From assembly GCA_964368605.1 (NCBI GenBank), contig CAYJBP010000059.1, forward strand, positions 1 to 14,165: 14,165 nucleotides of DNA. The letters run 5' to 3'. The notes beneath the pieces are model-generated. The model worked only from the letters and a program-made list of their open reading frames with translations, was not told the origin of the DNA and did not search any database. Source of the DNA: CAYJBP01 sp964368605 (GTDB lineage Bacteria; Bacillota; Dehalobacteriia; UBA4068). Of the stretch, positions 7,316-13,533 are shown piece by piece (the stretch's first letter is position 1; each line of letters opens with the position of its first letter). A program made the translations under genes and the position numbers.

Positions 7316-7531
7316 TTATTGCTGCTCGGACGATTCCAAGCAAACAAGAATTTCCTCATAAGCGGCCAATTCAGCCTGTAAGCGCAGCACTTCTTCCCAA
7401 TCCTGGGCAAAGCGTAAACGGCGAGAATAGCCTACAACTTTTTCCAATAAAAAAGCCCTAAACCAGCAAAACCAGTCGCCGTCTTTAATCTCGGCCAATT
7501 GGCGGTTGGCACGTGCTTTTAAGTCATCCAT
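7316..7531 (-). CDS. Small helical phage-cluster protein (71 aa), function unknown
   Basis: I chose ATG 7531 because AAGGAGG lies at proper spacing just upstream; a longer in-frame reading from 7561 has no ribosome site. The 71-aa product is charged and helical (MDDLKARANRQLAEIKDGDW ... RFAQDWEEVLRLQAELAAY) with two cysteines and several tryptophans, and it looks like a small coiled-coil head protein. It is the first gene of the downstream part of the structural cluster, 22 bp before the scaffold gene. No promoter of its own is visible on the minus strand, so it probably depends on transcription coming from beyond the portal, across the opposite-strand lipoprotein gene. The family is not recognised. 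Confidence 0.7.
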   Translation of the reverse strand: MDDLKARANRQLAEIKDGDWFCWFRAFLLEKVVGYSRRLRFAQDWEEVLRLQAELAAYEEILVCLESSEQQ

Positions 7532-7554
7532 TTGTAGATCCTCCTTAAAAAAGA

Positions 7555-7583
7555 TTGCCAAAACGGTAATTTTAATTTATAAT
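7555..7583 (+). promoter_or_regulatory. Sigma-A promoter of the lipoprotein gene
   Basis: TTGCCA (7555-7560), a 17-bp spacer and TATAAT (7578-7583) match the housekeeping consensus at 11 of 12 positions. It lies about 30 bp upstream of the lipoprotein ATG and on the opposite strand to the surrounding phage-like genes. Transcription would start near 7590, leaving a short leader with an AGAGG ribosome site. Confidence 0.8.
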
Positions 7584-7613
7584 GAGTAGAAGATTAAAAA
7601 AGTAGAGGTTATT

Positions 7614-8651
7614 ATGAAAAATAAAATTATCATCTTGCTATTATTAGCAATTAGTTTTAGCATATTAAGTGCCTGCCAAGATCAAGCTACCGACCAGCCG
7701 CCAAGCACAACCGAGCAAGTATTAGCCGATACCGAAGAGCCATCAAGCTCAACAGATAGCATTGCCGAACAAGCAAGCCCCGAGCAAGAAGGCAGCCAAG
7801 CGGCTCAAGAATGGCAATTATATAATGATGATTTGCTATTGGCTTTAGACGAAGCCATGGCTAATACCGATGATATCGGGGCTCCTTATCATGTTTTGCA
7901 ATTATTATTGATGTACAAGGGTTTAATCCCCGATGCTTTAATTGCTCAATTTTTGGATTATCATCAAGAATTATGCGCCACAATTTACTGCAATCAGCAA
8001 TGGGCAGCAATTTTAGAGCAGGAAAATAGCCTTAATGCCAATGATTGGCAGCAATTGGTGGCCGATTTTGAGGCTAATTGCCCCCATGCGCCGCAAGATA
8101 GCAGCCTAAGCCAGGAATTTGCCAATTTTAGCGATGAAGATTTAGCCAATAATTTTTTCCTTATCGTGGCCGATGGTGATATCGACAAGCCGGTTACTGA
8201 TTTGGCAGCCATAGTAGAAATTTTAGGTTCGGCAATAAATTATGGGATGAGTGAGTATGTCGATTTAAAAATCGATTATCCAAGCCATAGTCTAATTCTC
8301 GATCAAAAGGTTAGCAGCTGGGACGATTTAATTACTACCCTAACTGTTTATTATGATTTCATTCAAATTTGGCCGGAACATATTATGCTCGACAGTCTTA
8401 AGGCCGAGTTTAATTATTTATATAATATTTATATTGGCTATATCAATTTGGATAATAGCCCCACCATAGACGGCGAATTATTAAGCACAAATGCAAGTCA
8501 AAGCTATGCCGATTTTATAACCGGCGATAGCAGCTCGATGCTGATTACCGATATCACCGAATTAAACAAGGCCTGGCAAAATGCCGAAAATATACTTACC
8601 CCCCAGGTACATGAGCTAATAGAAAGTTTAGCTAACCCTTTTAGTATTTAG
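7614..8651 (+). CDS. Lipoprotein of unknown function, inserted on the opposite strand in the phage cluster
   Basis: A 345-aa protein with a lipoprotein signal peptide: positive start (MKNK), hydrophobic stretch, then lipobox LSAC with the lipidated cysteine at residue 21. Residues 22-65 form a polar, Q/E/S/T-rich linker, typical of a surface-anchored protein, followed by an acidic, mainly helical domain without a motif I recognise. Cysteines near 121-126 (ELCATIYC) and at about 156 could form disulphides. It is convergent with the portal gene, with an 11-bp tail-to-tail overlap, and it has its own near-consensus sigma-A promoter. This arrangement fits a moron gene expressed independently of the structural genes, for example for superinfection exclusion, which is inference. 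Base composition resembles its neighbours. Confidence 0.85.
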   Translation: MKNKIIILLLLAISFSILSACQDQATDQPPSTTEQVLADTEEPSSSTDSIAEQASPEQEGSQAAQEWQLYNDDLLLALDEAMANTDDIGAPYHVLQLLLMYKGLIPDALIAQFLDYHQELCATIYCNQQWAAILEQENSLNANDWQQLVADFEANCPHAPQDSSLSQEFANFSDEDLANNFFLIVADGDIDKPVTDLAAIVEILGSAINYGMSEYVDLKIDYPSHSLILDQKVSSWDDLITTLTVYYDFIQIWPEHIMLDSLKAEFNYLYNIYIGYINLDNSPTIDGELLSTNASQSYADFITGDSSSMLITDITELNKAWQNAENILTPQVHELIESLANPFSI

Positions 8652-10458
8652 GTTTCCCGCTTAACTGCAACAACTCACTAATAATCATATTCAATTGCTG
8701 ATTATGATCAGGCAAAGCCGCCTTAGTTGTATTTGAATTGGCTGAATCAGGCAATAAATTTTGATAATTAGTAATTAAATCTTGTCCTAAATCTATTTGG
8801 GGCAAGATTTTTTCTGCGCCCTTGATTTCCAAAGCCTCGAGTAAAAGCTCCATAAAGTTAATCCTGGCTCTTTCATCTTGGGCATAAAGACTATCTTTGG
8901 CTAAAAGCGCATAAGCTTGTAAAAGGCGTTCCCTTTGCAATTCCCGGTTAGCCATACCATCGATGGCGCTGCCGCAATAAACAATATCATAGCTGCCGCT
9001 TAAAATCAGCGGATTAATATTTAATAATTGGCCGCCCTGCTTATCGCCCACAACCCTAATCATTCTTTCAGCTGTTAAAAATTGTTGATTTAAAGCTACA
9101 CATTTATGGGCAATGGGCAGTAAAATCCCCTCCTCTACCGCTAGGCTTATATCATGAAAGCGTAAAGAGGCATTACTATCTTTGGTTCTGGTAGAGGTGG
9201 CTGTTTCCTTAGAGTTTGTTAAGCCCATCACAATATCATGGCAACCGGTTACATCACGCATATCTTGCTTAATCGATTCTTCGCTGGCAAAGGCAGCAGC
9301 AGGTAATTGTTGCACATTAATTTCGGATATATCGTTCATATCGGCAATTTGAATAATCCCATTTTGGCGCCATTTCAAATCATTTTGGGTAATACCACTG
9401 CCACGGCGCACCTTCCACATGCGGCGCAAAGTCATGGAATTATAGTCGATTCTTTGATTACGATTGGTATTCAATTCATCTTGCAGCTGCTGGCACATTT
9501 CGGGTACACCTATGCCATAAAACTCACCATTTAGGTTTTGATAGCAGCATTTATCATAAGGTTTTAGGCCATGCCAAAAGGGATTAGGCTCGTCTAAAGC
9601 CACAATTTTACGATTAATAATTACCGCATGCCGATCATCCTGCCAATAATGATGCACCAGATACAAAGCACCCTGACCATATTCATTTTCTTGTTCATAG
9701 TTGGCCAAATTATGTTTTTTACGGCTGGCTGTTTCCGGGTCGGCAATCGGTTCAAGCTTACTAAAATCGATTTGATAATTATTTTCGGCTACTAATTTTT
9801 CCAATTGAGCACGGGTTTGATACTCGGTATGGCCACAATAACGGGCATCGCCGATATTGGCGGCAATAGGATCGACAAAAAAGTCGAATAGGTCGATATT
9901 TTTGATAAAAGGATCATCATAAACCACTTCATCGCTTTCGATAATTTGGCGCTTGGCGATGGAATAGGGCTTACCATTTTGCTCATCATAGATTAAGCCT
10001 TGCTCATCTTGCAGGTTTTGTTCTTGATAAAAAGGCCGCTTTATTTTACGCTTTTGCAATTGCCAACCGGTATAACAAATAGCCGTACCATAAACGATTA
10101 AAGATTGCAAAATATCATTACCAACTACCCTTTTCAAACCAATTCTTTCATTAAGTTGCCAATCGAGCAAGCTTTGTAAAAGCTCGGCTTGTTCACTATC
10201 ATTACCCTCTAGGGGCAAAACAGATATAAAAGGGCGATTACTAAATAAACTATCCCTTAAACGGGCTTGAATAACTGAGCATTGCATAAATGTATAAGGC
10301 GTATAAATATTACTACCATCTCTAATTTCTTGTGCCTTAAAGCGAAATATTTGATAATATTTTTGCCAATTATCCTCAAAATTTATCCTCCGTTTTTCTT
10401 CGGCTGCTTCAATTCTGGCCATAATTTCTCTAAAGCTATGATTATTTTTTCCCTTCAT
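8641..10458 (-). CDS. Phage portal protein (short-tailed phage type)
   Basis: A 605-aa protein of typical podovirus portal size. Recognisable patches are WQKYYQIFRF (31-40), NIYTPYTFMQCSVIQARLRD (50-69), SLIVYGTAICYTGW (119-132), NGEFYGIGVPE (310-320), LQDELNTNRNQRIDY (325-339) and ETATSTRTKDSNASLR (418-433). The GEFYGIGVPE...LQDELNT.RNQRID block is characteristic of portals that pair with SU10-like capsids. The protein would form the 12-subunit ring at one capsid vertex through which DNA passes. The ATG has AGGAGGG upstream. A terminase would normally lie directly upstream but is absent. It is separated from the other structural genes by the oppositely oriented lipoprotein gene. Confidence 0.9.
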   Translation of the reverse strand: MKGKNNHSFREIMARIEAAEEKRRINFEDNWQKYYQIFRFKAQEIRDGSNIYTPYTFMQCSVIQARLRDSLFSNRPFISVLPLEGNDSEQAELLQSLLDWQLNERIGLKRVVGNDILQSLIVYGTAICYTGWQLQKRKIKRPFYQEQNLQDEQGLIYDEQNGKPYSIAKRQIIESDEVVYDDPFIKNIDLFDFFVDPIAANIGDARYCGHTEYQTRAQLEKLVAENNYQIDFSKLEPIADPETASRKKHNLANYEQENEYGQGALYLVHHYWQDDRHAVIINRKIVALDEPNPFWHGLKPYDKCCYQNLNGEFYGIGVPEMCQQLQDELNTNRNQRIDYNSMTLRRMWKVRRGSGITQNDLKWRQNGIIQIADMNDISEINVQQLPAAAFASEESIKQDMRDVTGCHDIVMGLTNSKETATSTRTKDSNASLRFHDISLAVEEGILLPIAHKCVALNQQFLTAERMIRVVGDKQGGQLLNINPLILSGSYDIVYCGSAIDGMANRELQRERLLQAYALLAKDSLYAQDERARINFMELLLEALEIKGAEKILPQIDLGQDLITNYQNLLPDSANSNTTKAALPDHNQQLNMIISELLQLSGKPKY

Positions 10459-10645
10459 CCAAAACCCTCCTTTAACATACTAAAGCTTTGCAATCAAAAG
10501 CAATTATTCAAAGCCGATAGTAGAATAATAGCAAATTAAAGAAGGCAAATTCTGCCTTCTGGTTATAAAATAGCAAATACAATAAGAAAAAATAGTTAAA
10601 ATAAAAAAAATTTACAATATTGTCTAAATATTTTAACAAAAAGTA
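10459..10645. other. Divergent intergenic region between portal and 52-aa gene
   Basis: This AT-rich region contains the portal ribosome site and an 8-bp hairpin AGAAGGCA/TGCCTTCT (10540-10547/10553-10560). It also contains a perfect 10-bp palindrome ACAATATTGT (10614-10623), which sits 22 bp upstream of the -35 box of the plus-strand promoter and could be an operator. On the minus strand I see only weak matches to sigma-A boxes, and no CATA-type sporulation -10 element, upstream of the portal. Confidence 0.5.
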
Positions 10646-10674
10646 TTGACTTTTATATAAATTCAATTTATAGT
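10646..10674 (+). promoter_or_regulatory. Sigma-A promoter of the 52-aa gene
   Basis: TTGACT (10646-10651), a 17-bp spacer and TATAGT (10669-10674) form a near-consensus housekeeping promoter, preceded by A/T tracts that could act as an UP element. Transcription would begin near 10681. The resulting leader of about 70 nt contains a small inverted repeat CATAG/CTATG (about 10693-10711) before the ribosome site. Confidence 0.8.
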
Positions 10675-10753
10675 ATATATAGGGCATAAATCATAGTTCG
10701 AAAAAGGCTATGTTTTAGATAATTTAAAAATATAAAAAAGGAGTGTATTATTA

Positions 10754-10912
10754 ATGGAAAAGAATATTTATTTGGCGGATAACAAAAATGAGCAGGTGCA
10801 GCTAAACAGCGAATTTAAAGCGGATCATTTTAATGCCCACACCTCCTTAGACGAAAAGTATGATCAAGAGCATGGTGCCTGGCAGGAAATTTCGATGGAA
10901 TGGCCGGAATAG
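10754..10912 (+). CDS. Small acidic protein (52 aa), monocistronic, function unknown
   Basis: A short gene supported by complete signals: a sigma-A promoter, a GGAG ribosome site ending 10 bases before ATG 10754, a 53-codon frame, and a strong terminator 18 bp after the stop codon. The product starts MEKNIYLADNKNEQVQLNSE and ends GAWQEISMEWPE. It has 12 acidic and 4 lysine residues, no cysteine, no signal peptide and no transmembrane segment. The C-terminal part has two tryptophans and looks like a short interaction motif. I do not recognise the family. It is divergent from the portal gene and could be a regulator or an anti-host/anti-phage peptide, but nothing in the sequence decides this. 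Confidence 0.75.
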   Translation: MEKNIYLADNKNEQVQLNSEFKADHFNAHTSLDEKYDQEHGAWQEISMEWPE

Positions 10913-10930
10913 TCATTATAAAGCAACAAA

Positions 10931-10975
10931 AAAGATGGGGGCTGTCGCAAAAGCGACAGTCCCCATCTTTTTTTT
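10931..10975. terminator. Strong bidirectional Rho-independent terminator
   Basis: An 18-bp stem AAAGATGGGGGCTGTCGC (10931-10948) / GCGACAGTCCCCATCTTT (10953-10970) with one G-T pair and an AAAA loop is followed by T8. On the minus strand the preceding A-run gives a T6 tail. It therefore ends the 52-aa gene on the plus strand and can end the cotJ transcript coming from the right on the minus strand. Confidence 0.9.
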
Positions 10976-11240
10976 CTTTTTATGATAAAGATTTGCTTTC
11001 TTAGTAAAATGGATATCATACGACCCAAGTTGAATACCCTAAAATAATCTGAATTCTAATTATATTAACATGGCTAGCATAAAAGGCCTCAAACCAAAAC
11101 GGTTTTGCGCTCAAACTCAGCGGTAGCTAGCGGCCTTGCCGGCACAACACATAGCGCTGCTACGAAAAGCACCGTCAAGTCCACTATCTATCCCCTGATT
11201 TTGGAGCTAAACATAAATCAGGCCAATGGATTTCCTCGCC
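10976..11240. other. Non-coding stretch with possible mobile-element or repeat remnants
   Basis: No convincing gene is found here. The part from 11090 to 11170 is richer in G+C and in palindromes than its surroundings (for example CCAAAACGGTTTTGCGCT near 11095). It resembles, in order and wording, the segment around 14041-14140, which carries CCAAAATCTTCGATTTTGCG followed by AGCT- and GCAAAG-rich palindromes. It lies in the presumed 3' untranslated region of the cotJ transcript. Confidence 0.4.
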
Positions 11241-11432
11241 TAGAGCACTTTATTTTTATTTGCTTTGCAAATAAAAATAGCAGCTTTCTTTCAATTTTAT
11301 CAATTCTATCTTCTATTACCGTTATATTAGTTTTTTGCTTCTTTACTGCATTTGCCTCTTAATTATATAATTGAAAGAATTTAAGTTCAAAAGATTAAGA
11401 CCTTTGCTTTTTGTAAAAAGCAAAAACTTTTT
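11241..11432 (-). repeat. Copy 2 of the ~200-bp structured dispersed repeat
   Basis: This is the partner of 235-444, in the same orientation. The stem ATTTTTATTTGC/GCAAATAAAAAT (11252-11263/11267-11278) is kept although its 3-nt loop differs from copy 1 (TTT against TAC). CTTTCAATT/AATTGAAAG (11288-11296/11369-11377) and TTTGCTTTTT/AAAAAGCAAA (11403-11412/11415-11424) are also kept. The internal 13-bp duplication of copy 1 is absent. On the minus strand it starts about 25 bp after the cotJC stop codon. Confidence 0.85.
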
Positions 11433-11456
11433 ACTTTTTTCAGTTTTCTTGCAATT

Positions 11457-12029
11457 TTAGAATACTTTTTTGCAGGCAAAATATTCCTGAACCTGGTCCA
11501 AAGCCTCGCCAAAACGCTGAAAATGCACAATCTCCCTTTCGCGCAAATAACGAAGTGCATCAATTACCCCTGGATCATCGGCAATATCGATCAAATGATT
11601 ATAAGTGGCACGGGCTTTTTGCTCGGCAGCCATATCCTCTACCAGGTCGGCGATGGGGTCATCTTTGCATTGCAAATAGCTAACGGTAAAAGGGCTACCA
11701 TTACAATCGCAGTAAAAAAGCCCCTTGCCATGATCTACAAAATGCCCTTGATAAACACTATCTTTAATCTGCTCTAAATCGGCATCTTTGGTCAATTTAT
11801 AAACCAAGGTAGCAATAATTTCCAAATGGGCTAATTCTTCGGTACCAATATCAGTAAGCAGGCCTTTGGTATTATTGGTAGGCATGGTATAACGTTGATT
11901 TAAATAACGTAAGGCCGCGCCCAATTCGCCATCTGGGCCACCATATTGGGTAAGTAGCATTTGGGCAAGTGCGGGATTTGTGCTATAAACCTTAACCGGA
12001 TACTGCAACTTTTTTTGATAAGACCACAT
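11457..12029 (-). CDS. cotJC: Spore coat protein CotJC (manganese catalase family)
   Basis: A 190-aa protein, the normal length for CotJC. It has the ferritin-like four-helix metal-binding pattern of Mn catalases: E35 in GPDGELGAALRY, E65-L-A-H68 in GTEELAHLEI, E136 in AAEQKARATY, and E166-I-V-H169 in REREIVHFQRF. CotJC is an inner-coat protein made in the mother cell and is thought to have peroxide-detoxifying ability. It is the last of three cotJ genes, with AAGGAGG before its ATG and 21 bp between it and cotJB. The C-terminus ends CKKVF. The repeat element lies in its 3' untranslated region, and the next clear terminator is at 10931-10975. Confidence 0.95.
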   Translation of the reverse strand: MWSYQKKLQYPVKVYSTNPALAQMLLTQYGGPDGELGAALRYLNQRYTMPTNNTKGLLTDIGTEELAHLEIIATLVYKLTKDADLEQIKDSVYQGHFVDHGKGLFYCDCNGSPFTVSYLQCKDDPIADLVEDMAAEQKARATYNHLIDIADDPGVIDALRYLREREIVHFQRFGEALDQVQEYFACKKVF

Positions 12030-12050
12030 AAATTATCCTCCTTAATTAGC

Positions 12051-12314
12051 CTATAAATCCCAGGGAAAATCGTCCAAAGCCCAAAGCCATTTATCATTTG
12101 TGCTGCTTAAGCTATCTAAGCTTAAAGGGCCATAAAGATCTTCATATTCGGCCTTGGCTTTTTGATAATCGGCACAAGCCAAATTATAGCGTTCGATGGC
12201 AAAACTGTCATTAGCATGCGTATCAAGGTATTCACTTAAATCGATAATAGTCATATCGATAGCTTGCAAACCTTTAAGCTTTTCAAATTTAGGATTATTG
12301 TGATTAATTGCCAT
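12051..12314 (-). CDS. cotJB: Spore coat protein CotJB
   Basis: An 87-aa protein with the CotJB signature: LQAIDMTIIDLSEYLDTH near the N-terminus, YNLACADYQKAKAEYEDLYGPL in the middle and the tryptophan-rich end WLWALDDFPWDL. In Bacillus the CotJ proteins are incorporated together into the inner spore coat, and CotJB probably supports CotJC assembly. Its ATG has AGGAGGA upstream. It lies 18 bp after the cotJA stop codon and 21 bp before cotJC, consistent with one transcript. Confidence 0.93.
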   Translation of the reverse strand: MAINHNNPKFEKLKGLQAIDMTIIDLSEYLDTHANDSFAIERYNLACADYQKAKAEYEDLYGPLSLDSLSSTNDKWLWALDDFPWDL

Positions 12315-12332
12315 TAGGCATCCTCCTTTTAG

Positions 12333-12524
12333 CTATGATTGGGGAGCATCTTCTTTAGGGCCATACTTGCCCTTAGCTATATACAAATCAGGAAAAATAG
12401 TCCCGGTTAAAAGGCCGGAATCATAGTCATAATAGCGGTTAACCTGCTGAATAGGGATAAAAGCATAACCGGCTTTAGGGCAGTTAGAATCACAAGGCAT
12501 TTTGATATCATTACAGTTTTCCAT
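12333..12524 (-). CDS. cotJA: Spore coat-associated protein CotJA
   Basis: I place the start at ATG 12524, giving 63 aa (MENCNDIKMPCDSNCPKAGY...), because AGGAGG at 12531-12536 is ideally spaced. A longer in-frame version reaching 12584 has no ribosome site and would overlap the promoter. The core AYAFIPIQQVNRY-like stretch (here GYAFIPIQQVN) followed by GLLTGTIFPDLY is the CotJA signature. The N-terminus has cysteines in a CDSNC arrangement. It is the first gene of the cotJABC operon and is made in the mother cell during sporulation. Confidence 0.9.
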   Translation of the reverse strand: MENCNDIKMPCDSNCPKAGYAFIPIQQVNRYYDYDSGLLTGTIFPDLYIAKGKYGPKEDAPQS

Positions 12525-12552
12525 AAAGCACCTCCTAAAAACATATCTGTGA

Positions 12553-12581
12553 TAGATTATGAAATTAGCCAAACTATGGTG
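12553..12581 (-). promoter_or_regulatory. Putative mother-cell sigma-K (or sigma-E) promoter of cotJABC
   Basis: Read on the minus strand, CACC (12581-12578), 16 bases, then CATAATCTA (12561-12553) matches the B. subtilis sigma-K consensus mACm-N16-CATAnnnTA exactly. The predicted start near 12545 leaves a leader of about 20 nt that includes the AGGAGG site of cotJA. In B. subtilis cotJ depends on sigma-E, whose -10 element is similar (CATA), so either mother-cell sigma is possible. Confidence 0.5.
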
Positions 12582-12591
12582 CATGTAAGCA

Positions 12592-12629
12592 TAAAAAAAG
12601 CTGCCGCAAATTTTTCATTGCGACAGCCA
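12592..12629 (-). terminator. Rho-independent terminator of the CAP gene
   Basis: On the minus strand a stem GCTGTCGCAA / TTGCGGCAGC (12627-12618 / 12609-12600, one mismatch) with an 8-nt loop is followed by seven T residues. It begins about 19 bp after the CAP gene stop codon and isolates that gene from the cotJ operon. Confidence 0.8.
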
Positions 12630-12645
12630 ATAAAACATATTCAAT

Positions 12646-13425
12646 TTACATTTCTTTAATAAATAACTGCGCCCAAGCATATCCCAAATAATAATCGCTA
12701 TTGGTGGGCGTATAGCCAATACCCATCAAGGCAAAGTCGCCCAGAATATTATTACGATGCCCTTCGCTATCCATCCAAGCCTGCACAACCTGGGCAGGAG
12801 TAAGCTGCCCAATAGCTATATTCTCGCCGGCACGACGATAAGTAAGACCAAATTCTGCCAAAACAGTAAAGGTGGAGCTACCGTCGGGGCGGGTATGGCT
12901 AAACAGCTCGGTGGCCTCTTTAGCCCTAACAGCGGCGGCTGCCGATAAAGTATTATCCAAAACCAAAGGATCTAAACCCTGTTCGGCACGCTCAATATTT
13001 ACCAAGCGTAAAATTTCCAAAGTAAAAGCATCCTGGCTAACTTCAACAGTAGGAGCCTTAGTCGGTGCAGGAGCAGGAGCAGGAGCAGGAGCAGGTTCGG
13101 GTGCTGTAACCGGTGCCGATGCGGTGGGGGTTGGATTCTCGATAATCACACCTGGCTTGGGATTAATATCTGCCGCTAAATCTGCCTTTTGGCTGGGAAA
13201 ATTGTTTAAAAGTTCCAGCAATATGTAAATCTTAGATTTATAGGCAAGCATCAAACCATTATCATCATTTAAGCAATTATTATCCAGTTGATTAATTGCA
13301 ATAAAACCCGTTTGCGCATCATCCTCAATACGATTAGGCGCTAATTCTTGACCAAAAGCCAAAGAACTAAAAGTAAGGCTAAAAACTAAAATCAGCAAAA
13401 AGAGTATTTTTCTGACCGCTTTCAT
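12646..13425 (-). CDS. Secreted CAP-domain (SCP/YkwD-like) protein
   Basis: A 259-aa protein with a signal peptide (residues 1-25, cleavage probably after AFG). A region of unknown fold follows (26-95), then an Ala-Pro linker (about 100-127), then a CAP domain at about 132-257. The CAP signature is complete: H177 in FSHTRPDG, GENIA (200-204), W217, and SEGHRNNIL (220-228) with H223, then GYAWAQLF. Bacterial YkwD-like CAP proteins are secreted, and several are spore- or envelope-associated in Bacillota; their biochemical role is not settled. The ATG has AAGGAGG upstream, a sigma-A promoter lies about 80 bp away, and a terminator follows directly, so it is monocistronic and not part of cotJ. 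Confidence 0.92.
   Translation of the reverse strand: MKAVRKILFLLILVFSLTFSSLAFGQELAPNRIEDDAQTGFIAINQLDNNCLNDDNGLMLAYKSKIYILLELLNNFPSQKADLAADINPKPGVIIENPTPTASAPVTAPEPAPAPAPAPAPTKAPTVEVSQDAFTLEILRLVNIERAEQGLDPLVLDNTLSAAAAVRAKEATELFSHTRPDGSSTFTVLAEFGLTYRRAGENIAIGQLTPAQVVQAWMDSEGHRNNILGDFALMGIGYTPTNSDYYLGYAWAQLFIKEM
13067..13095. repeat. Hexanucleotide tandem repeat in the CAP gene linker
   Basis: GCAGGA occurs 4.8 times in tandem. In the minus-strand gene it encodes the Pro-Ala repeats of the linker between the N-terminal region and the CAP domain. Because the unit is 6 bp, gain or loss of units would change linker length by two residues without breaking the frame. Confidence 0.85.
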
Positions 13426-13504
13426 ATATATCCTCCTTCTTAGGGATGCTCGTTTTTGCAGGCATATTATGGCTAGTAATTAGCCTATAAAAACTAGCAA
13501 TCTA

Positions 13505-13533
13505 ATAATAACATAATAAGTTTGATTTGGCAA
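13505..13533 (-). promoter_or_regulatory. Sigma-A promoter of the CAP gene
   Basis: On the minus strand TTGCCA (13533-13528), 17 bases and TATTAT (13510-13505) match the housekeeping consensus at 10 of 12 positions. The leader of about 75 nt contains an inverted repeat GGCTA/TAGCC before the AAGGAGG ribosome site. Confidence 0.75.

Noticed and set aside
11105..11362. 85-codon plus-strand open frame crossing repeat copy 2
   Set aside because: It has no ribosome site, composition is unlike a real protein, and it runs through the non-coding repeat. In copy 1 of the repeat this frame is not maintained.
235..11432. Flanking repeats as classical attL/attR of a recent prophage
   Set aside because: The two copies are clearly diverged in the middle and differ by an internal duplication, no integrase is present and no tRNA gene lies at either end; an old boundary or unrelated dispersed repeat is more likely.
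12525..12584. Upstream extension of cotJA by 20 residues
   Set aside because: No ribosome site precedes the far start, the ideal AGGAGG lies just before ATG 12524, and the extension would overlap the promoter elements.
12872..13228. Long plus-strand open frame opposite the CAP gene
   Set aside because: It is the antisense shadow of a gene with a clear CAP domain and signal peptide; its Gly-Ala run is merely the complement of the Pro-Ala linker.
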